A stretch of 64,000 nt of DNA from Siphlonurus alternatus. Lineage: Eukaryota > Arthropoda > Insecta > Ephemeroptera > Siphlonuridae. Under the pieces are notes generated by a model. It saw only the letters and a list, made by a program, of their open reading frames with translations, was not told the DNA's origin and did no database searches. The translations under genes and the position numbers were made by a program. Location of the stretch: the NCBI GenBank assembly GCA_949825025.1, contig OX463783.1:17147628-17211627 (forward strand). The letters are read 5' to 3'. Positions 60,201 through 64,000 of this stretch are shown piece after piece (positions within the stretch are counted from its first letter, which is position 1; the number at the start of each line of letters is the position of its first letter).

Positions 60201-61895
60201 ATTTTCGCGATAACACTGATATATAATAAAATACATCCCTTTTAATCCCTTAGTTTTTAGTTTCGTGTGTATTGAGACTGTTGAGGGTGGTACTCAAAAT
60301 GTTCTCCACTTGTCTTTCAAATTCTAGGGGGGTGGGAGGGTGACCAGGTGAGAAGTAGGTAATACCACTAATTTTGTTTTTGTATGATAAGACCCTAAAT
60401 AGATAGAGGAGTATGAGGATATAAGCCCCCACTTCCTACCGTGATGACATAATACATATTAATTAATATAATACTCACGCGAGAATGCCAGACATGTGGA
60501 AGATCTCAGCGTTGAGGTAGGCAAGGTAAGCCATCACGAAAATGAAGATGGGTTCAATGACCCTAACCTGGTGGGTGAAGCGGGTGACGAAGCCGGTGAG
60601 GAAACCCCAAGCAACGCCGATCACAGTGCCACCTACCGCCACCACGAAGAATGAGGCTACACCGGACAATACATCCGTGTATAGTATGTTCTCCGGACCC
60701 ATTTCTGAATACGCCTCAAACATGTGGTATAATACCTGAAACATATATTATATCTTGGGTTAATACAAAAGTGCTTGACTTATTAGAAAAAAGTCTCACT
60801 GTAATTTACTAAAGTGCTATACAGTAATCATTTCTATAGAGCTAAAAAGGATGTGTGTGTTCTTTTTTTTTTTTTTAGATGAACAGTAGATTATTTTGTC
60901 AATATAGAACATACTTAATTACTTAAGTATACCTTTTAGCTTTTATGGATATTATTATCTGTACACAACAAAATAATAGGAAAAACGAGAAACATATACT
61001 GAATAATAATATAACATTTTAATATTATATAATAATTAATATTATATAATTATGTGCTCATTATAAATATATTTTATACTCCATCGTTTTCACATCATCT
61101 TTCTTACCTCCAGTTTAGAATGCAATGATTTCAATTCTTGCCAACCATACCCATCATCACAGTGATACCATCGTTATTACCATTAATTCTAATAATTTTA
61201 ACTTAAGTTTATTACCCCCCCCCCCTCCTTTCAGCTAACCACGCTACTACTTTCCTAGGCCATGCTACTCACTATATAAGTAATGGCTTCAACAATATTG
61301 ATTTTCACCTCACTTACTTGCCCCTCAGTTACAGACATTATTCTCCCACCCTTTTGCCACTCACTATATTATGTTTTACATTCCTCATTTCCTTACCTCC
61401 AGCTATCTAGGTTAAAGTCCCACTTATTACAGAGACGGCTCGAGAAATACTTATTTTCATCCATTTTACTTGCCCCCCAACTAACCTCACTACTGTTCCC
61501 ACCCTTTGCCACTCATCGCAGATTCGGCTGCTAACTATTATACTTGTTTTCATTCCATTACTTTGCCCCCCAATTAACCACATTACTGTCCCACCCTTTG
61601 CCACTCATCGCAGATTCGGCTGCGAACTACTCGTTTTCATTTCTCCTTGCCCTCCAACTAAGCACATTCCTGTCCCATCCTTTGCCACTCACCACAGTGA
61701 CGGCGTCATTGAGCAGTGACTCCCCAAACACGACAATGTATAGAATCTCGTTGACGTGAATCTCCTCAAAGACTGCGAGCACAGCCACGGGGTCCACGGC
61801 GGAGATGAGCGCGGAGAAAAGCATCATGTCCAGCAGAGGCATCTCCAGGTCACCGCCGAACAGACCGGTCTGACCGATAGCCCATAACGACACGC
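32699..61895 (-). CDS. Sodium/hydrogen exchanger, NHE2/NHE3-type (SLC9 family), 5'-partial, 14 exons
   Basis: Electroneutral exchanger that swaps extracellular Na+ for intracellular H+ at the plasma membrane (family knowledge). Coding segments on the minus strand: 61693-61895, 60479-60735, 57633-57850, 52737-52939, 49964-50053, 48816-49171, 44984-45119, 44356-44496, 43654-43726, 42346-42486, 37497-37730, 35439-35504, 33729-33890 and 32699-33054. They sum to 2636 nt (two bases of a split codon, 877 codons, stop). All borders read GT-AG and all phases agree, which argues against a pseudogene. Visible family signatures are [34 protein letters not shown] and [12 protein letters not shown]. The first membrane segments and the start codon are missing because the gene continues past the right edge. 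A full-length protein would be expected at roughly 1000-1100 residues. The branch assignment rests on remembered insect Nhe2 and vertebrate NHE3 tails. Confidence 0.95.
33055..33728 (-). other. Last intron
   Basis: A 674-bp GT-AG intron, AT-rich, with a purine-rich stretch near 33172-33190. No repeat element recognised. Confidence 0.8.
33729..33890 (-). CDS. NHE exon 13: [10 protein letters not shown] tail exon
   Basis: A 162-nt, phase 1-1 exon between GTTTCAG and GTAAGTAA, both good sites. It encodes [20 protein letters not shown], then [20 protein letters not shown] and [13 protein letters not shown]. The ETVLPWKR and EFPxWxSNKxYxxYNSPSxTFL pattern matches insect Nhe2 tails as I remember them, which supports orthology more than any other tail exon. 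Confidence 0.92.
33891..35438 (-). other. Intron region between exons 12 and 13
   Basis: About 1.5 kb, AT-rich, with a long poly-A run at about 34518-34542 and the near-perfect 156-bp hairpin element 35190-35345. No additional exon recognised. Confidence 0.8.
35190..35345. mobile_element. 156-bp hairpin element in NHE intron
   Basis: Arms of about 50 bp are almost perfect inverted copies: GATTCACGAAGCAGTTAGCC and GGCTAACTGCTTCGTGAATC, continuing through AACCACGTTTAGCTTAAC. Ends GGGCG and GCACCC. Confidence 0.9.
35439..35504 (-). CDS. NHE exon 12: short tail cassette exon
   Basis: A 66-nt, phase 1-1 segment between TTTCTAAATAG and GTAAAATA. It encodes [20 protein letters not shown] then SE. 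It is open in the frame required by both neighbours and has a charged, proline-containing composition typical of NHE tails. It could be skipped without frame change. Its acceptor is AT-rich and only moderate. Confidence 0.68.
35505..37496 (-). other. Intron region between exons 11 and 12
   Basis: About 2 kb, AT-rich. It contains the AATGGACAAC-ended element (35918-36254) and a poly-T run near 36758-36783. An open 26-codon segment with good splice context (37313-37390) was rejected because it is in phase 0. Confidence 0.75.
35918..36254. mobile_element. Inverted-repeat element, AATGGACAAC family, in NHE intron
   Basis: AATGGACAACATTCATGAAA at the left and ATGTATATTGTCCATT at the right. Interior GACGCCTCCAGGGGGCGTGG is GC-rich. 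Near-identical copy at 59281-59613. Confidence 0.9.
37497..37730 (-). CDS. NHE exon 11: Pro/His-rich tail exon with LPWRR motif
   Basis: Phase 1-1 exon of about 234 nt after TTCCCCAG. It encodes [20 protein letters not shown], then [20 protein letters not shown], and ends ...[17 protein letters not shown]. The donor is uncertain: GTACGAGT (end at 37497) or GTCTTA (end at 37512) both give phase 1, and neither is a strong match. The [12 protein letters not shown] end resembles [12 protein letters not shown] in exon 13, suggesting related or alternative segments. No known domain. Confidence 0.8.
37947..38089. mobile_element. TATTACAC-family element in NHE intron
   Basis: GCCTATATTACACCATACAA at the left; ATTGTATCGTGTAATGCCGA at the right; interior ATCTCCATACAAACAAATGG, so it is oriented opposite to the 736 copy. 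Confidence 0.85.
39258..39389. mobile_element. Degenerate palindromic element
   Basis: AAAACCTGCTCAATGCACTG then TACATTTTCTGTACCCGATC, with a weaker inverted counterpart ATCGAGTACAGAAAACCTAC. It resembles the better-preserved copy at 45401-45522. Confidence 0.5.
39564..39635 (-). CDS. Probable cassette exon of the NHE tail
   Basis: The minus strand shows a strong pyrimidine tract (CTTTTTCTCTTTTTTTTATG) and TAG, then 72 nt open in phase 1-1, then GTACAATA. The product segment is [20 protein letters not shown] then KEQI. It would insert 24 residues between exons 10 and 11 with frame preserved. The predicted peptide looks protein-like (Trp, Cys, charged residues) compared with surrounding AT-rich translations. 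I do not recognise a domain. The weaker point is the donor. Confidence 0.5.
39936..40302. mobile_element. Inverted-repeat element in NHE intron
   Basis: CAGTCTTTCAAACGTTAGAA at the left and TTCTAACGTTTGAAGGACTG at the right, about 367 bp. Short frames inside have no recognised similarity. Confidence 0.75.
40532..40615. mobile_element. Degenerate GTCGCCTCGG element
   Basis: TACTTCGTCGCCTCGGAAAA at the left and CATGGCGACGAGTA at the right; ends match the 489-614 family, interior does not clearly match. Confidence 0.5.
41216..41242 (-). CDS. Possible 27-nt microexon in the NHE tail
   Basis: Between AATGCTAG and GTATTG (minus strand), 27 nt read in phase 1-1 as (G)CC AAG CGA GGT GAA GTC CTA TTA CCA G, i.e. 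KRGEVLLP after a completed alanine. It would fit between exons 10 and 11 without changing frame. The acceptor has a poor pyrimidine tract, and a 27-nt window with the right phase can occur by chance, so support is weak. Confidence 0.2.
42040..42291. mobile_element. GC-rich foldback in NHE intron just after exon 10
   Basis: CAGAGACCTCCGTGTCTTAT pairs with ATAAGACACGGAGGTCTCTG; CTGAGAGTGGCGGC pairs with GCCGCCACTCTCAG; GCACGGCCCGGTTCTTGCTG pairs with a CAGCGAGAACCGTGCC segment. Strikingly GC-rich for this window. Confidence 0.88.
42346..42486 (-). CDS. NHE exon 10: acidic tail segment
   Basis: A 141-nt exon, phase 1-1. AT completes Asp; it ends GCA GCA G before GTAAGAC. Acceptor ATTGCAG. It encodes [20 protein letters not shown], then [20 protein letters not shown] and FTAKAA. 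The acidic EESDSNDPE and RDDPEEGG stretches are typical of unstructured NHE tails. A GC-rich foldback (42040-42291) lies 54 bp downstream of its donor. Confidence 0.9.
42487..43653 (-). other. Intron 9
   Basis: About 1.2 kb. It contains the GAGGCTTCAAGT-ended element at 43288-43581, only about 70 bp from exon 9. The remainder is AT-rich, with no further exon recognised. Confidence 0.8.
43288..43581. mobile_element. GAGGCTTCAAGT-family element in NHE intron 9
   Basis: Same ends and interior as 8909-9200, with high identity, which suggests relatively recent spread. Confidence 0.88.
43654..43726 (-). CDS. NHE exon 9: short tail exon
   Basis: A 73-nt exon, phase 0 in and phase 1 out, bounded by TTTTCGCAG and GTAATATC. 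It encodes [20 protein letters not shown] then QFTH, plus the first base of an Asp codon completed by exon 10. It has no recognised domain. It is supported by exact phase fit and by coding-like composition in AT-rich surroundings. Confidence 0.88.
43727..44355 (-). other. Intron 8 with one inverted-repeat element
   Basis: A 629-bp intron containing the 232-bp element 43932-44163 (ends ATTAAGGTGGATTC and GAATCCGCCTTTAT). The rest is AT-rich without coding sequence. Confidence 0.8.
43932..44163. mobile_element. Inverted-repeat element, AAGGYGGATTCA family, in NHE intron 8
   Basis: TTAAGGTGGATTCATAC at the left, CTGAATCCGCCTTTA at the right. The interior includes GCGAAGCGAATAATGCG and GGCGAATTCGC, matching the insert at 4341-4555 in opposite orientation. 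Confidence 0.8.
44356..44496 (-). CDS. NHE exon 8: [11 protein letters not shown] tail segment
   Basis: A 47-codon, phase 0-0 exon between TCTTGCAG and GTGAGACC. It reads [20 protein letters not shown], then [20 protein letters not shown] and RSKKLHK. RRLS matches a protein kinase A consensus (RRxS) and sits near where vertebrate NHE3 carries its regulated RRRS site (inference). The exon ends in a strongly basic His/Lys/Arg cluster. Similarity to insect Nhe2 is high from memory. Confidence 0.93.
44497..44983 (-). other. Intron 7, mostly one inverted-repeat element
   Basis: A 487-bp intron of which 343 bp (44603-44945) is an inverted-repeat element related to the one at 23181-23500. The element carries TGACGTCA at 44755. 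Splice sites lie just outside it. Confidence 0.85.
44603..44945. mobile_element. AATGGACAAC-related element in NHE intron 7
   Basis: AATGGACAACCTGCATGAAC at the left, TTCATGAAGATTGATCATT at the right. TTTGGATAGAGGACCTCGAG pairs with a CAGAGGTCCTCTAACC segment. TGACGTCA at 44755. Confidence 0.8.
44984..45119 (-). CDS. NHE exon 7: [10 protein letters not shown] tail segment
   Basis: The 136-nt exon completes a serine codon and gives 45 codons ending CGC AGG before GTGAGTTG. It encodes [20 protein letters not shown] then [24 protein letters not shown] in this position is shared with vertebrate NHE3. The acceptor is uncertain: GGGCAG at 45119 and TTCCAG at 45113 both keep the frame, and neither has a good pyrimidine tract. 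An in-frame TGA just upstream rules out a longer exon. Confidence 0.85.
45401..45522. mobile_element. Palindromic element in NHE intron 6
   Basis: CCCTGCTCGGTGTACACTTT and its inverted copy AACTGTACACCGAGCAGGG; the centre ACCCAATCGACCTTATG pairs with CATAAGGTCGATTGGGT. Ends AGGTATGTTCG and CGAACAGACCT. Confidence 0.88.
45578..45660. repeat. (AT)n microsatellite in NHE intron 6
   Basis: About 80 bp of uninterrupted alternating AT. Confidence 0.95.
46381..46711. mobile_element. 330-bp near-perfect foldback in NHE intron 6
   Basis: Arms of about 145 bp run from ATTGAATTTTATTTCACTTT to AAAGTGAAATAAAATTCAAT with very few mismatches. The centre reads GATCTTATAAGATCACCTGA then GGAAGAGAGCGG, followed by GAAACGTAGTGAT. 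Confidence 0.92.
46949..47088. mobile_element. GGGGCATTCACAAAG-family element in NHE intron 6
   Basis: Near-identical to 12391-12538 over its length, with a small deletion in the right arm (TTAATTATGGCTTTGTGAAT). Confidence 0.9.
48816..49171 (-). CDS. NHE exon 6: proximal cytoplasmic tail, CHP-binding helix
   Basis: The 356-nt exon enters in phase 0 after TTCTTACAG and leaves in phase 2 (GAC AG before GTAACTG). It opens with [20 protein letters not shown], the rest of the predicted CHP-binding helix, followed by [20 protein letters not shown]. Later come [18 protein letters not shown] and [16 protein letters not shown]. The first two thirds align with vertebrate NHE tails. The [13 protein letters not shown] part looks insect Nhe2-like from memory. 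Confidence 0.93.
49172..49963 (-). other. Intron 5
   Basis: A 792-bp, very AT-rich intron with homopolymer T and A runs near 49511 and 49553. No repeat element or extra exon was recognised. Confidence 0.8.
49964..50053 (-). CDS. NHE exon 5: end of membrane domain and start of tail
   Basis: Exactly 30 codons, phase 0 to phase 0, between acceptor GTTTTAG and donor GTAATTG. It reads [20 protein letters not shown] then [18 protein letters not shown] follows the last transmembrane segment in all plasma-membrane NHEs. The NERIHEK end starts the amphipathic helix that, in vertebrate NHEs, binds calcineurin-B homologous protein. Confidence 0.95.
50646..50727. repeat. Short hairpin
   Basis: CTTATTAAGCGTCAAAAT and ATTTTGATGCTTAACAAG form an inverted pair about 80 bp end to end. 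Confidence 0.6.
51086..51541. mobile_element. TTAA-ended inverted-repeat element in NHE intron 4
   Basis: TTAAGGCATAACCTGAGAAT at the left, AATTTCTCAGGTTAAGCC then TTAA at the right. The body is about 455 bp with no coding sequence. Confidence 0.75.
52448..52612. mobile_element. Foldback element next to exon 4 donor
   Basis: AACGATCGGAC pairs with GTCCGATCGTCG; GAGCTGGCTGGG pairs with CCCAGCCAGCT; outer parts GAATTTTTTTGTGC and GCATAAAAAAATGTC also pair. Confidence 0.75.
52737..52939 (-). CDS. NHE exon 4: [12 protein letters not shown] exon
   Basis: The 203-nt exon enters in phase 1 (GT completes glycine) and ends at a codon boundary, CAG before GTGAGTCA. It encodes [20 protein letters not shown] and [20 protein letters not shown], then the final membrane segment through VIYFTVFFQ. 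The YGGLRGA arginine and glycines are strongly conserved across cation/proton antiporters. The donor is strong, yet the frame stays open for 94 codons into the intron because of an adjacent foldback element. Confidence 0.95.
54205..54252. repeat. (AT)n microsatellite in NHE intron 3
   Basis: About 48 bp of alternating AT. Confidence 0.95.
57118..57253. mobile_element. TATTACAC-family element in NHE intron 3
   Basis: GCCTGTATTACACGATACAA at the left and TCTCGTGTAATAGAAGC at the right, with the shared ATTTGTTTGTAT interior. Confidence 0.85.
57633..57850 (-). CDS. NHE exon 3: [11 protein letters not shown] signature exon
   Basis: The 218-nt exon supplies the last base of an alanine codon, then 72 codons, then one base of glycine (phase 2 in, phase 1 out). 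Acceptor GTTCCCAG, donor GTGAGTGC. It encodes [20 protein letters not shown], then [20 protein letters not shown] and [20 protein letters not shown]. The VEANIS-KS-TT block is one of the best conserved stretches of plasma-membrane NHEs. The [11 protein letters not shown] end continues into exon 4. Confidence 0.95.
57851..60478 (-). other. Intron 2
   Basis: About 2.6 kb, AT-rich, GT-AG. It contains the inverted-repeat element 59281-59613. Near the 3' splice site (about 57900-58055) is a segment rich in GAATCAGAAATTT and its complement TGATTTTCTGATTGG; a related string, TTTTCTGATTGG, occurs near 56140. No additional exon was recognised. Confidence 0.8.
59281..59613. mobile_element. AATGGACAAC-family element in NHE intron 2
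   Basis: Same ends and same GACGCCTCCAGGGGGCGTGG core as 35918-36254, same orientation, few differences. Confidence 0.9.
60479..60735 (-). CDS. NHE exon 2: membrane segments after the catalytic core
   Basis: The 257-nt exon enters in phase 0 (GTA TTA TAC CAC, the VLYHMF of the family) after a TTTCAG acceptor. It leaves in phase 2 at CTC GC before GTGAGTAT. It encodes [18 protein letters not shown], then [14 protein letters not shown] and [20 protein letters not shown], two hydrophobic stretches around the conserved RVIEP loop. It aligns without a gap to human NHE1 and NHE3 as I recall them. Confidence 0.95.
60736..61692 (-). other. Intron 1 with junction-derived tandem repeat
   Basis: This is a GT-AG intron of 957 bp. 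The part next to the donor (about 61340-61692) is a pyrimidine-rich (plus-strand) tandem repeat described separately. The rest is AT-rich, with a poly-T run near 60862. I see no further coding sequence. Confidence 0.85.
61340..61692. repeat. Degenerate 84-92 bp tandem repeat abutting the exon 1 donor
   Basis: The string TTTGCCACTC recurs at 61505, 61597 and 61681, with a related TTTTGCCACTC near 61353. The last copy is the real exon-intron junction (plus strand CCACTCACCACAGTGACGG). The others read CCACTCATCGCAGATTCGG, so their minus-strand GTGAGT has become ATGAGT. Between copies, the segment CCCCCAACTAACC also recurs. Confidence 0.8.
61693..61895 (-). CDS. NHE exon 1 of those present: ion-binding membrane core
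   Basis: Enters in phase 1 (first two bases GC complete a glycine codon) and ends in phase 0 at GTCACTGTG before GTGAGT. The acceptor reads CTTTTCAG. The 67 codons include [14 protein letters not shown] and [13 protein letters not shown]. By family knowledge the Asn-Asp pair of LLND and the Glu of GES lie in the cation/proton binding site, so the catalytic residues are intact. The intron side of the donor carries a degenerate 84-92 bp tandem repeat built from this same junction. Confidence 0.95.
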
Positions 61896-61962
61896 CTGAA
61901 AAGATGTTACTATTAGATTGTTGTGTTAAAAACAGGGGAATTATTAAGTATTATAATTTACA

Positions 61963-62235
61963 GGGATCGGATGCGGATGCAGATGCAAGATGCACACGGA
62001 TGCGCAAAAATGGACTTGCATCCGCATCCGTGCATCCCAGATGCACGGGAAAAAATTAATGCATCCGGATGCGCATCCCAGATGCATGGAAAATAAATTT
62101 GCATCCGGATGCGCATCCCAGATGCATGTAAAATAAATTTGCATCCGGATGCGCATCCATGGATGCACGAAAAATTAATTTGCATCCGGATGCGCATCTC
62201 GGATGCACGAAAAAAACGCGTGCATCCGATCCCTA
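61963..62235. repeat. Inverted-repeat-bounded element with 40-bp minisatellite
   Basis: Ends are inverted: AGGGATCGGATGC at the left and GCATCCGATCCCT at the right. The interior repeats a unit of about 40 bp, GCATCCGGATGCGCATCC followed by an A/T-rich part, about four times, with imperfect GCATCC motifs at the left. The CpG-containing GC-rich units contrast with the flanks. Confidence 0.85.
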
Positions 62236-64000
62236 AGTTTAAGCCCTCAAAAAACCGGCTTTTATGTTTATTATTGAATCTTCAAAATTCCATCATTTTT
62301 GAACTCCTAGGGTCCAATTACATGATGTCAGGTGTTTTCAGCCTGATCGAGCTAAAATTAGAAGTTTTGGTTTTGTCAAGTTTTGCCGTTTTCACTGTTT
62401 TGAAGTTTAAGGCCTCAAAATCCGGCTTTTTTGTTTGTAATTGAATCTTCAAAATTCTTTCATATTCAAACTCCTAGGGTCCAATTACATGACGTCAGGT
62501 GTTTTCAGCATGATCGAGCTAAAATTAGAAATTTTGGTTTTGTCAAGTTTTGCCGTTTTCACTGTTTTGAAGTTAAAGGCCTCAAACTCCGGCTTTTTTG
62601 TTTATGATCGAATCTTCAAAATTCAATCATTTTTTAACCCCTAGGGTCCAATTACATGACGTCAGGTGTTTTAATCATGATCGAGCTAAAATTATAAGTT
62701 TTGGTCTTGTCAAGTTTTGCCGTTTTCATTGTTTTAAAGTTTAAGGCCTCAAAATCCGTTTTTTTTGTTTGTGATTGAATCTTCAAACTTCCTTCATATT
62801 TGAACTCCTAGGGTCCAATTACATGACGTCAGGTGTTTTCAGCATGATCGTGCTAAAATTAGAAGTTTTGGTTTTGTCAAGTTTTGCCGTTTTCACTGTT
62901 TTGAAGTTTAAGGCCTCAAAATCCGGCTTTTTTGTTTGTGATTGAATCTTCAAAATTCCTTCATATTTGAAATCCTAGGGTCCAATTACATGACGTCAGG
63001 TGTTTTCAGCATGATCGTGCTAAAATTAGAAGTTTTGGTTTTGTCAAGTTTTGCCGTTTTCACTGTTTTGAATTTTAAGGCCTCAAAATCGGGCTTTTTT
63101 GTTTGTGATTGAATCTTCAAAATTCCTTCAAATTCAAACTCCTAGGGTCCAATTACATGACGTCAGGTGTTTTCAGCCTGATCGAGCTAAAATTAGAAGT
63201 TTTGGTTTTGTCAAGTTTTGCCGATTTCACTGTTTTGAAGTTAAAGGCCTCAAAATCCGGCTTTTTTGTTTGTGTTTGAATCTTCAAAATTCCTTCATAT
63301 TTAAACTCCTAGGGTCCAATTACATGACGTCAGGTGTTTTCAGCATGATCGAGCTAAAATTAGAAGTTTTGTTTTTGTCAAGTTTTGCCGTTTTCATAGT
63401 TTTAAAGTTTAAGGCCTCAAAATCCGGCTTTTTTGTTTGTGATTGAATCTTCAAAATTCCTTCATATTTGAACTCCTAGGGTCCAATTACATGGTTTCAG
63501 GTGTTTTCAGTATGATCGAGCTAAAATTAAAAGTTTTGGTTTTGTCAAGTTTTGCCGTTTTCACTGTTTTGAAGTTTAAGGCCTCAAAATCCGGCTTTTT
63601 TGTTTGTGATTGAATCTTCAAAATTCCTTCATAATCAAACTCCTAGGGTCCAATTACATGACGTCAGGTGTTTTCAGCATGATCGAGCTAAAATTAGAAG
63701 TTTTGGTTTTGTCAAGTTTTGCCGTTTTCACTGTTTTTTAAAGTTAAAGGCCTCAAACTCCGGCTTTTTTTGTTTATGATCGAATCTTCAAAATTCAATC
63801 ATTTTTTAACCCCTAGGGTCCAATTACATGACGTCAGGTGTTTTAATCATGATCGAGCTAAAATTATAAGTTTTGGTCTTGTCAAGTTTTGCCGTTTTCA
63901 TTGTTTTAAAGTTTAAGGCCTCAAAATCCGTTTTTTTTGTTTGTGATTGAATCTTCAAACTTCCTTCATATTTGAACTCCTAGGGTCCAATTACATGACG
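62236..64000. repeat. 167-bp satellite array with higher-order structure
   Basis: The marker CCTAGGGTCCAATTACATGA recurs with its CTAG at 62307, 62474, 62641, 62808, 62975, 63142, 63309, 63476, 63643, 63813 and 63980. All spacings are 167 except one of 170. A variant pair of monomers at 62641 and its neighbours recurs at 63813, a period of 1172 bp (seven monomers). Eight of ten complete monomers carry TGACGTCA. Reading frames through it are repeat artefacts. The array continues past the window. Confidence 0.97.

Larger units (their letters stand above)
61896..64000 (-). other. Partial intron upstream of the first exon present
   Basis: No coding sequence. It holds a minisatellite-bearing element (61963-62235) and then a 167-bp satellite array to the window edge. 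The missing amino-terminal exons must lie beyond position 64000. Confidence 0.8.

Noticed and set aside
61944..62197. Cys/Ile-rich repetitive open frames
   Set aside because: They arise from the 40-bp GCATCC minisatellite and shift frame every unit.
62236..64000. Several open frames of 65-115 codons with recurring peptide motifs
   Set aside because: They are translations of the 167-bp satellite in different frames; 167 is not a multiple of three, and no frame is maintained.
1..64000. Prokaryotic systems (CRISPR, operons, phage or defence genes)
   Set aside because: No dense coding, no ribosome-binding-site-linked genes and no direct-repeat/spacer array; the repeats seen are satellite, microsatellite or inverted-repeat elements.

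Overview
This is eukaryotic DNA: intron-interrupted coding sequence with canonical GT-AG borders, strong AT-richness, long introns, and dense small inverted-repeat elements. The one gene I can support encodes a plasma-membrane sodium/hydrogen exchanger (SLC9/NHE family, the NHE2/NHE3-type branch). Its tail most resembles insect Nhe2-type tails as I remember them. Some dispersed repeats also look like those of hemipteran or polyneopteran insects. Insect is therefore my best guess; the order is a weak inference.

The gene is on the minus strand and occupies about 32.7-61.9 kb. Fourteen coding exons join with perfectly consistent phases from 61895 down to a stop codon at 32699, giving 877 codons. 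A further 72-nt exon candidate (39564-39635) fits without breaking the frame. The amino-terminal exons (first membrane segments and start codon) and the promoter lie beyond the right edge. The exons encode, in order, the ion-binding membrane core ([30 protein letters not shown]), the amphipathic tail helix expected to bind a CHP-type cofactor, and a long cytoplasmic tail with basic RRxS phosphorylation-type sites. Every junction from exon 10 to the last exon is in phase 1, so the interior tail exons could be skipped or included in any combination.

From 1 to about 32.2 kb there is no gene I can support. This 3' flank is AT-rich DNA with simple repeats, local tandem duplications and several families of non-autonomous inverted-repeat elements; most of these families also occur in the exchanger introns.

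The right end (61.96-64.0 kb) lies in the intron upstream of the first exon present. It holds a small element whose interior is a 40-bp minisatellite. After that comes a 167-bp satellite array that runs off the window and shows a seven-monomer higher-order period of about 1172 bp. Most monomers carry the palindrome TGACGTCA.

I see no prokaryotic features, CRISPR array, rRNA or convincing tRNA. The points most worth following up are the tail exon cassette, the structured satellite inside the gene, and the unusually frequent TGACGTCA sites.
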